DNA of 7,082 nucleotides from contig CAZNDN010000180.1 in NCBI GenBank assembly GCA_964571815.1, positions 1-7,082 on the forward strand. The letters run 5' to 3'. Of this stretch, positions 1-5,362 are shown piece after piece. Below the pieces are notes generated by a model, which made no database searches, was not told where the DNA came from, and saw only the letters and a list, made by a program, of their open reading frames with translations. A program made the position numbers and the translations under genes. Numbering within the stretch: position 1 is the first letter of the stretch; each line of letters starts with the position of its first letter. Source of the DNA: CAZNDN01 sp964571815 (GTDB lineage: Bacteria > Fibrobacterota > Chitinivibrionia > Chitinivibrionales > WJKA01).

Positions 1-2432
1 GGGCTGTACCCGTCGTCCTCGTAGTAGGTCAGCATACCGTCACCTCCGGCGTACACGTCGATCCGAAGCTTGTCGGGGAGGGTTGATGCACGCGTGGACT
101 CCGGTCCGTATACCAGGATTGCACCCGCCCTCACAAAGAGCGGGAGTTCTTCGACAGGCGCTATGACCGGGAGATCCTGAGCGCCGGCAAACTTCTCATC
201 GGTCCAGTAGTCGTACCAGAGTCCTTTCGGCAAATAGACGCTTCTGCTTGCGGGTGTATCCACGTCCCCGGTCTCTTCGTAGATGGGAGCCACCAGGAGG
301 TCGCGCCCGAGCATATACTGGTAGTCCGCTTCATATACGTTCGTATCGTCCTGATGGTCAAGCACCATCGCCCGCATCATCGGCTCCCCCGTACGGTGGC
401 TGAACCAGGCATAGCTGTACAGTGTTGGAATAAGGCGGTAGCGCAGCCGTATGTACTGTGCCACAATCTTGACGACACGCTCGTCCTTGGCCCAGGGATG
501 AGGGTTTCTGCCGTGAGCCCTCGCGAGCGGACTGAACAATCCCCATTGAAAGCTGCGAATGTAGTATTCATCGGTGGGGTTGCCGGAAAACCCGCCGAGA
601 TCATGAGACCAGAATGAAATGCCGGCGAGCCCACACTGTTGTCCCGCCTTGATCAACACTCTCCCCCCATGAAAATCGGCAAACTGGTCGCCCCCCCAAC
701 AGCAGGGGTACCTTTGGACGCCGGTGAATCCGGTTCGAATCCAGGTGAGCACGCGCCGGTTGCCCGCCGCCTTCAGACTCTCTTCGTGCACGGCACGCGC
801 AAAAAGCACGGGATAGAGATTGTGAAGTTCCCTGGTAGACAATCCCTCTCCACTCATCAGCTCCGGGGGCACCTCGTTGGCGTCGCCTCCGTCGATTTTC
901 AGTACGGAAACCCCCGCCTCGACATGCTTCCGGAGCCGCTCGCCCCACCAGCGGACCGCCTCATCCGAAGTGAAGTCCATCAACCCCGCATCCCGCCCTA
1001 TCCACCAGTCAACCTTGCCGGTGTTGCCGTCTTCGTCCTTCATGAGATACCCCCGATCCGCGGCCTCGCGATACAGGGGCGATTCAGGGTTCACGAACGG
1101 GCAGCTCCACAAGGAAAGGTGGAGGTTTCGCTGCTTGAGCATTGCGTGGAGTTTCTCCGGCTCGGGAAACAGCTCTTCGTCCCACTCCCAGCTCTGGAAA
1201 CCGCGTTTCTGCCAACTGGGGTCGATAGCGAAAACATCGACGGGAATACCCCGCTCATCGAATCCCCGCGCGGTCTCCTCAAGGTCCTTCTGGCCGATCG
1301 GTCTCGTTGTTGACTGCCAGTAGCCGAACGCCCAGCGCGGAGGCATCGGCGAGCGGCCGGTGAGGTGAGTGAAATCCCTGATTAGTGCCGGAAACTCCTT
1401 GTGCAGGAAGAAGAAGACCTCCAGGTGAGCGGTATCGCAGAAGCAGAATGCCTCGCCGGTGCCTCCGGTATCGAGATCGAACATGGCACGTTGGCTCGAA
1501 TGAAGGTTCAGACCGTAGCCGGCGGTACTCACGAGAAAGGGAACGGGCTTGTCGCACCGATGAAACGAATGAAGCACCCAGATGTATTCGCGCTTGCCCC
1601 GCTTGTCCATGCCCTCCTCGGCATTCTCCCCGAGACCGAATATGTGCTCCTTCTCACCCAGCGACCACCTGAGAATCATGGTGTCGTTTGCCTGCTCGAA
1701 TCGTGCTCGCCCCGCTCCTTGCGTCCCGTCGGGCCGCCTGACGGCAAACCACCCGTCATCCTCCACCACTACCGAGCCGACCGGAGATTGTACTTCGACG
1801 GCCCCCTCCCGACGGTCAACCGTCATGGTCTCGTACGACGGCTCCGCCGCCAGGCTGACGCTGTCGGCAAGGGACTGCGTCGAGGCTGTCGGGCGGCTGA
1901 GGGAGAGCCTGACCGCATCGGCGTCACCCACGAAACGAACGCGAAATACCGATCCGCTGCTTGTCGCCAAAGCCGCTTCGCGGGAATCTCCGCTGATATC
2001 GGTCACGGCGCCCGCGGGTTCATACGGAACCAGAAGAATCGTAGACTCCGGATGAAGCTCCTCACGAAGGCGCTTTTCCCATCCCTCTTTCTCCGCGTCC
2101 CTGGCTTTCTGTATGGGAGGCTGGCGTTTGATCAGAAGCTCGTTCGTGCCGATACGGACAAGCCTTGCAGGAACGCAGAAACGCATGGCACAATACCGTG
2201 CACAGATTTCCCCCACCATGAATCCGTTGAAATACACGTACGACCACAGGCTGTCGCAACTGTGGCCCATATCGAGCAGAAGATAATCCGATTTCGGCGC
2301 TTCAGTCACCTCGATCGTCGTTCTGAAATAGTAGAAGCCCTTGTCGACCGTGAAGGAGTCACCGCCGACCATACTCGGAATGGTATCCGCTTCGACCGAC
2401 TCCAGGTTCCAGCGTACCCTTGTCTGCAACAC
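1..2432 (-). CDS. Glycoside hydrolase family 31 (YicI/alpha-xylosidase-like), 3' end cut by window
   Basis: A continuous frame of 810 codons runs off the left edge with no stop. GH31 enzymes hydrolyse alpha-linked glucosides or xylosides with retention of configuration. The predicted nucleophile is D514 in LKIDGGDANE and the acid/base is D611 in FWSHDLGGF. Other GH31 signatures are PPRWAFGYWQS (364-373), SPLYREAADRGYLMK (451-465), DWW (475-477), AGLMDFTS (482-489) and GLFSPLARAHG (631-641). The DWW, DFT and FWSHD segments resemble YicI-type alpha-xylosidases more than starch-type alpha-glucosidases, but substrate is not proven. Residues 35-105 look like a jelly-roll sugar-binding segment (FNGFMVGE, then VPARLVRIGTNELLI), as seen at the front of many glycosidases. 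The beta-sandwich domains follow the barrel from about 715. Visible sequence ends in TYYEDDGYS, so roughly 40-80 residues are missing. No signal peptide is seen, which implies a cytoplasmic enzyme. The GTG start is chosen because AGAGAGGAG lies 7 nt upstream. Confidence 0.95.
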   Translation of the reverse strand, partial: MLQTRVRWNLESVEADTIPSMVGGDSFTVDKGFYYFRTTIEVTEAPKSDYLLLDMGHSCDSLWSYVYFNGFMVGEICARYCAMRFCVPARLVRIGTNELLIKRQPPIQKARDAEKEGWEKRLREELHPESTILLVPYEPAGAVTDISGDSREAALATSSGSVFRVRFVGDADAVRLSLSRPTASTQSLADSVSLAAEPSYETMTVDRREGAVEVQSPVGSVVVEDDGWFAVRRPDGTQGAGRARFEQANDTMILRWSLGEKEHIFGLGENAEEGMDKRGKREYIWVLHSFHRCDKPVPFLVSTAGYGLNLHSSQRAMFDLDTGGTGEAFCFCDTAHLEVFFFLHKEFPALIRDFTHLTGRSPMPPRWAFGYWQSTTRPIGQKDLEETARGFDERGIPVDVFAIDPSWQKRGFQSWEWDEELFPEPEKLHAMLKQRNLHLSLWSCPFVNPESPLYREAADRGYLMKDEDGNTGKVDWWIGRDAGLMDFTSDEAVRWWGERLRKHVEAGVSVLKIDGGDANEVPPELMSGEGLSTRELHNLYPVLFARAVHEESLKAAGNRRVLTWIRTGFTGVQRYPCCWGGDQFADFHGGRVLIKAGQQCGLAGISFWSHDLGGFSGNPTDEYYIRSFQWGLFSPLARAHGRNPHPWAKDERVVKIVAQYIRLRYRLIPTLYSYAWFSHRTGEPMMRAMVLDHQDDTNVYEADYQYMLGRDLLVAPIYEETGDVDTPASRSVYLPKGLWYDYWTDEKFAGAQDLPVIAPVEELPLFVRAGAILVYGPESTRASTLPDKLRIDVYAGGDGMLTYYEDDGYS

Positions 2433-2467
2433 TATCCCGCTCCTCTCTGTGTGACCGTAATCTGCAT
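2432..2467 (-). other. Possible 11-residue leader frame overlapping the GH31 start
   Basis: A short frame MQITVTQRGAG begins at ATG 2465-2467. It stops with TAG at 2432-2434, whose last base is the first base of the GH31 GTG (sequence TAGTG). Such a one-base overlap can couple translation of two frames. I see no Shine-Dalgarno sequence in front of the ATG, and the frame itself contains the GH31 ribosome binding site, so chance is the simpler explanation. Confidence 0.15.
2433..2448 (-). promoter_or_regulatory. Ribosome binding site fixing the GTG start of the GH31 gene
   Basis: On the minus strand AGAGAGGAG (2440-2448) is followed by a 7-nt spacer and GTG (2430-2432). No ATG in this frame lies near the beginning of the conserved part: the first in-frame ATG is codon 21. 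The GTG is therefore the best start. Confidence 0.7.
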
Positions 2468-2505
2468 ACTACTGTTGATGAAGGAAACCAGGAAAATACC
2501 TAACG

Positions 2506-2524
2506 GGGAGCCTTCGGTGGTCCC
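2506..2524 (-). terminator. Weak hairpin between the ATPase and GH31 genes
   Basis: On the minus strand GGGACC pairs with GGCTCCC (one bulged C) around a six-base ACCGAA loop, 39 nt after the ATPase stop. It is followed by CGTTAGGTATTTTCC rather than a clean T run. It could be a weak terminator or an attenuating structure in the GH31 leader. The rest of the 130-bp gap shows no clear promoter. Confidence 0.25.
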
Positions 2525-2562
2525 ACAACGAGAAGTCGGAAGACAGGCAGTTTTTCCCCAGA

Positions 2563-3732
2563 CTACTTCAGGCCTGCGTAGAATTCGATGTTCTCCAGAA
2601 AGTGACTCCAGGGAAGCACTGATATTCCGTCGCGGGTGTAGGGGTTCGGTGTTTCGGCCAGCACGAAGAGCGGAATGCCGGGATTGTCTTCCCGAAAGGC
2701 CTTGAGACCGCTCAGGTGGGAGGACTGAATCCTGGCCGTATACTTGATTTCACACGCTGCTCTGAAGCGGTTGTTGATCACGATCAGCAGGTCGACTTCA
2801 GTTCCCTGACTCGTTCGCCAGTAGAACAGTTGAACATCTTCATTGAGGTAGTCGAGTGTATACTTGATCTGGCCGACGAGGAATTGCTCGAACAGTCGCC
2901 CTCGATAGAAATGATCAAAATCCCCCGAAACAACTCGGTTTACCGCATTGGTTACACCACAGTCGAAGAAGTAGAATTTTGGCCGTGCACTCAGCCGCTT
3001 TCGAACGCTCTTGCGCCATGGATCGAGCCGAAAGCCGATTAACGTGTCTTCAAGGATTTCGTACCAGATTTGAACGGTCTTCGTTGATAACCCCACATCC
3101 CTTCCGATCGCGGTGAAATTGAGCTGATGCCCGAATTGTGCTCCGGCGATATCAAGAAATTGAGAGAAAGAGGAGAGCTTCCGCGTAAGGGCTTCACTCC
3201 TGATTTCCTCCTTCAGATAGGTATTCACGTAGGCGCGCAGGGCTTCCTTTTTTTCCCCGGGATTCAACTCGTAGACACCTGGAAGCGTGCCGAAGTGCAG
3301 CATCGTTTCAAGATCAAGATGTCCGGAGATTTCGCTCCATACAAAAGGGTACAGATGTCTTTCTACCGCACGACCCGCCAACAGGTTGGACGCTCCTCTT
3401 TTCAGCTTCCGGGCGCTCGAACCGGTCAGAACGAACCGGATGTGCCGGAATTTCTCAAGAAGGAAATGAACTTCATTCAGCAGAACAGGAAGACGTTGGA
3501 CCTCGTCGATGACGATTGTCGATACAGATTCCTTTTCGAGTTTGTAGAGAGCATCCCTGCGGAATTGGGAGGGGTCCCTTTCATACAGGTAAAAGGTGTC
3601 GGAAAGGAGAAAATCGACCGTCCAGGTTTGGTCAGTGAATACAGTTTCGACAAGGGTACTCTTACCGGTTTGGCGGGGACCGAACAGAAAGAACGACAGC
3701 TTTTCCGGCAAGTGAATGGTACGCTGGACCAT
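2563..3732 (-). CDS. AAA-type ATPase with DUF4143 C-terminal domain
   Basis: This 389-residue protein has the usual length and layout of the AAA_14/DUF4143 family. The P-loop is GPRQTGKS at residues 18-25. Walker B is IVIDEVQ at 73-79, a sensor-like LTGSSAR sits at 102-108, and LAGRAVE with a conserved-type Arg is at 118-124. A helix-turn-helix-like stretch (about 205-240, with IGRDVGLSTKTVQIWYEIL) links to the C-terminal domain. That domain carries GTEVDLLI (310-317) and CEIK (327-330), the spacing of a PD-(D/E)XK nuclease-like core (E312, D314, E328, K330). The cellular role of the family is not settled: members are widespread, often orphan and laterally transferred. Start: ATG 3732, with GGTGA 7 nt upstream. 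One sampled row in this gene is 50% GC against 70% in a row of the GH31 gene, which fits separate ancestry but rests on two rows only. The gene stands alone, with 130 and 281 bp gaps on either side. Confidence 0.93.
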   Translation of the reverse strand: MVQRTIHLPEKLSFFLFGPRQTGKSTLVETVFTDQTWTVDFLLSDTFYLYERDPSQFRRDALYKLEKESVSTIVIDEVQRLPVLLNEVHFLLEKFRHIRFVLTGSSARKLKRGASNLLAGRAVERHLYPFVWSEISGHLDLETMLHFGTLPGVYELNPGEKKEALRAYVNTYLKEEIRSEALTRKLSSFSQFLDIAGAQFGHQLNFTAIGRDVGLSTKTVQIWYEILEDTLIGFRLDPWRKSVRKRLSARPKFYFFDCGVTNAVNRVVSGDFDHFYRGRLFEQFLVGQIKYTLDYLNEDVQLFYWRTSQGTEVDLLIVINNRFRAACEIKYTARIQSSHLSGLKAFREDNPGIPLFVLAETPNPYTRDGISVLPWSHFLENIEFYAGLK

Positions 3733-3770
3733 AAGGATTTCACCGTCACCTGTTGATTATGTTATTGGAG

Positions 3771-3799
3771 AAAATACAATATGGAATCGTAGTCCACAA
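3771..3799 (-). promoter_or_regulatory. Candidate sigma70-type promoter of the ATPase gene
   Basis: On the minus strand TTGTGG (3794-3799, -35-like) and TATTTT (3771-3776, -10-like) are 17 bp apart, leaving a leader of about 30 nt before the ATG at 3732. Matches to the consensus are moderate. A plus-strand pair, TTGATT (3753-3758) and TACAAT (3775-3780) with a 16-bp spacer, overlaps it, but nothing credible lies downstream on that strand. Confidence 0.4.
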
Positions 3800-3832
3800 C
3801 AGCAGTGTAATTGTGGAATAGAACTCCATATT
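3778..3832. repeat. Twin operator-like dyads forming a large imperfect inverted repeat
   Basis: Arms 3778-3799 and 3811-3832 match at 18 of 22 positions around an 11-nt centre. Each arm region also contains part of a smaller dyad: TGGAATCGTAGTCCA (3782-3796) and TGGAATAGAACTCCA (3814-3828). These two are identical at 12 of 15 positions and share the symmetric pattern TGGA-n-T-n-G-n-A-n-TCCA. Their centres (3789 and 3821) are 32 bp apart, about three helical turns, so both would face the same side of the DNA. The first dyad lies between the -35 and -10 candidates of the ATPase promoter and the second lies upstream of them. This is the arrangement expected for a dimeric repressor bound at two sites. 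The regulator is unknown. Confidence 0.5.
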
Positions 3833-3853
3833 TGCATAAACACTGTCTATGCA
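3833..3853. repeat. Palindrome TGCATA-N9-TATGCA next to the twin dyads
   Basis: A perfect 6-bp inverted repeat with a 9-nt centre directly abuts the 3778-3832 structure. Its centre contains ACACTG (3840-3845), the exact complement of CAGTGT (3803-3808) in the loop of the neighbouring large hairpin. It may be a binding site or part of a folded leader or trailer RNA. It is short enough that chance is possible. Confidence 0.3.
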
Positions 3854-3897
3854 CAACAACAAGAACAGGACCTGATCTGATCAACCCCAGAGTATTA

Positions 3898-3945
3898 AGA
3901 AGTACTTCTCTCCGGCGCACTGTCGGCCCTTCCTTGTTCCGACAG
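3898..3945. repeat. Two further palindromes in the Rid-ATPase gap
   Basis: AGAAGTACTTCT (3898-3909) is a perfect 12-bp palindrome. CTGTCGG (3920-3926) and CCGACAG (3939-3945) form a perfect 7-bp stem with a 12-nt loop. On the minus strand the GC-rich stem lies about 70-95 nt after the Rid-protein stop and the 12-bp palindrome follows, so they could help end that transcript. There is no T run after the stem. No gene is credible between 3757 and 4013. Confidence 0.35.
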
Positions 3946-3984
3946 CAGGCGGGGACAATCCACAGGGCACGGAAGGGAAGACCT

Positions 3985-4009
3985 CACGTCACCCCCGAAC
4001 GGTCACGTG
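3985..4009 (-). terminator. Stem-loop just after the Rid-protein stop codon
   Basis: Read on the minus strand, CACGTGACC pairs with GGTGACGTG (8 of 9 positions, one central mismatch) around a seven-base GTTCGGG loop, starting four bases after the TGA. The position and GC-rich stem suit a transcript end or an mRNA-stabilising stem. The following bases are AGGTCTTCCC rather than a T run, so it is not a textbook intrinsic terminator. Confidence 0.4.
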
Positions 4010-4013
4010 TCTC

Positions 4014-5192
4014 TCAGAAAAAAACCGGAAAGCGTGTCGTATCTTCGATAACCGCCACACCTTCCATCTCGACCAGCCAACTGGGGCGGCACACGCAGCC
4101 TTCAATGAAGAGAGTCGGCACCGATTGGGAGACGTGTTCTTCAACGATGGCCTTCACGGCGCCAAGCGAATGCGGATCCCGCACATAGACCAGCAGGTAC
4201 GCCATGTCCTCCAGCGACCCGCCGTGCTGGGTAAGCAGCGCTTCGACATTCTCGATTGTCCGGACGGTCTGCCTGCGCACATCACCGTAGTGCAAGATCT
4301 TGCCGAACTTGTCGATGCTGGCGGTGCCCGATATGTACAGATGGGAGCGGTCGCCGTAGCGAACGCGAAGTCCGCGTTCGAAGGTGACGCCGTAGTCTAT
4401 GGTGGGAGACAGGTTCTCAAGCGCTTCCATACGCACAATCTGCTCGGGCTCGAGATCGGCCACGGAAAACCCGTCGACATGCACCAGCCCGCTCACTTCG
4501 GCGCTCTTGCCCTCGATACCGGTGCTGGCAAGATAGCGGGTTTTCTGGGTGAGATCGTGGTGCGCGAAAAATTCCCGTCTCGCCCGCACCATACCCTTGT
4601 AGTTGTTGTCCACGTCGCGAACATACACCCAGGTCCTGATCGTATTGTCCAGCAGAGTCATGTTGTTGTCCCTCACCACGCTCTCGATCTTCTCGAAGAT
4701 TTCACGAGTTTGAGCGTAGGAATCCGGCAACTCCGGAGTAAGGCAATTGTAGTGCCACAGGGTGCGGTAGTTCACGCCGGAGAGGAGCATTGAAGGACAC
4801 ACGTCGCTTTCGCCGGTCACCCGCTTCCTGGCAAGCGCCTTCTTTTCGTTACGGATGTGGTACGCGGTCATGGCTACCGGACCGCCGCACAGGGGTATTT
4901 CCTGGATCATTGAAAAGGGGCTTGTCGAAACGAAATCGTGAAGCCGTGAAGCACGCACATGCTTCTTCTGGTTTTCAATGTCACTGACATATATCCGGCA
5001 AAAGACCTGCGTACGCTTCGACAGTCCTTGTGCCGCCATGAATTCTTCGTAGGAGCGATGGACATGCTCCAATGCCTTCTCGAAATCGGAGCCGGCCGGT
5101 GATGTGATAGTGGCATAAAACTCATCGGAGCCCGTTTCGGTGGAAAAGCGTAGGCCCACGCACGAATCGCCGGAGGAAATGGGATGACGCAT
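4014..5192 (-). CDS. Multidomain Rid-superfamily (YjgF/YER057c/UK114) protein, chorismatase-like at its C-terminus
   Basis: This 392-residue protein is about three times the length of a single Rid protein (near 130). Three Rid-like segments can be read. Segment 1 is about 20-115 (AQGLSKRTQVFCRIYVSDIEN, then PLCGGPVAMTAYHI). Segment 2 is about 135-242 (LLSGVNYRTL, TWVYVRDVDN, SGLVHVDGF). Segment 3 is about 265-382 (YISGTASIDKFG, HYGD, VYVRD, CVCRPSWLVEMEGVAV). Only segment 3 keeps an arginine at the place of the catalytic Arg of RidA (R369 in VCRP). Rid proteins hydrolyse reactive enamines/imines. The chorismatases FkbO, Hyg5 and XanB2 use a related fold with internally duplicated Rid-like domains, and the CRP..LVE(M/I)EG ending is reminiscent of them. 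A deaminase role or a chorismate-cleaving role are both open. No signal peptide is seen, so it is probably cytoplasmic. The start is not strongly fixed: GGGAG lies 12 nt upstream of the ATG, which is rather far. Confidence 0.8.
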   Translation of the reverse strand: MRHPISSGDSCVGLRFSTETGSDEFYATITSPAGSDFEKALEHVHRSYEEFMAAQGLSKRTQVFCRIYVSDIENQKKHVRASRLHDFVSTSPFSMIQEIPLCGGPVAMTAYHIRNEKKALARKRVTGESDVCPSMLLSGVNYRTLWHYNCLTPELPDSYAQTREIFEKIESVVRDNNMTLLDNTIRTWVYVRDVDNNYKGMVRARREFFAHHDLTQKTRYLASTGIEGKSAEVSGLVHVDGFSVADLEPEQIVRMEALENLSPTIDYGVTFERGLRVRYGDRSHLYISGTASIDKFGKILHYGDVRRQTVRTIENVEALLTQHGGSLEDMAYLLVYVRDPHSLGAVKAIVEEHVSQSVPTLFIEGCVCRPSWLVEMEGVAVIEDTTRFPVFF

Positions 5193-5230
5193 TGTGTATG
5201 TTGACTCCCGTCGGTGTTGTGATTTCAGTT

Positions 5231-5257
5231 AAGCGATTAGATGGTTCTCTACCGCTT
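5231..5257. terminator. Imperfect hairpin between the barrel gene and the Rid gene
   Basis: AAGCG (5231-5235) pairs with CGCTT (5253-5257), and TAGA (5238-5241) pairs with TCTA (5248-5251), around a six-base loop with a small internal bulge. On the minus strand it lies after the barrel gene and about 40 nt before the Rid-protein ATG. It has no T run and could be a weak terminator or a leader structure. Confidence 0.25.
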
Positions 5258-5258
5258 C

Positions 5259-5357
5259 TCACCCGGCGAACGGCATTGTTGTTCCGTCAATGTACGGCCC
5301 GTCCACCAGGAAGGTTACCCCCCCGATCACCTTCTCCCGGATGAGCTCGTACCAATG
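5259..5357 (-). pseudogene. Possible remnant of an anaerobic ribonucleotide reductase activase (NrdG-like) C-terminal region
   Basis: Just after the barrel-gene stop, in another frame of the same strand, 32 codons read protein-like and end at TGA 5259-5261: HWYELIREKV, then FLVDGPYIDG and PFAG. NrdG activases carry a late motif of the form DVLVDGP(Y/F)I followed by a variable stretch and FRGS.NQR, preceded by a YEEL-like helix. This fragment has the order WYEL, LVDGPYI, PFAG and then breaks off exactly where GS.NQR would follow. The radical SAM Cys motif and the rest of the gene are absent, because the sequence upstream is the intact barrel gene. A run of seven G residues (5318-5324) lies inside it. 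It may be a relic left by a rearrangement, or chance; the call is from memory of the motif. Confidence 0.3.
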
Positions 5358-5362
5358 CCGCC

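Noticed and set aside
639..1313. 224-codon plus-strand open frame
   Set aside because: It is antisense to the GH31 catalytic domain. It is open because of the high GC of that gene and shows no protein-family features.
1401..2705. 434-codon plus-strand open frame
   Set aside because: It lies opposite the GH31 gene and runs into the ATPase gene. The translation is rich in Arg, Pro and His with no domain, while the minus strand gives an unmistakable GH31 protein.
3127..3756. 209-codon plus-strand open frame
   Set aside because: It is antisense to the ATPase Walker motifs and linker; it reads as a shadow.
3778..3832. Reading the large inverted repeat as an insertion-sequence end or MITE
   Set aside because: No transposase, target duplication or second copy is visible. 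The internal twin-dyad symmetry and its position on a promoter favour regulator binding.
3811..4188. 125-codon plus-strand open frame crossing the gap and the Rid gene's 3' end
   Set aside because: A plus-strand promoter-like pair lies upstream, but the product is a Thr/Arg/Ser-rich low-complexity sequence and half of it is antisense to the Rid gene.
4125..4793. 222-codon plus-strand open frame
   Set aside because: It is antisense to the Rid-repeat gene, whose motifs are clear. The frame is His/Val-rich without a recognisable fold.
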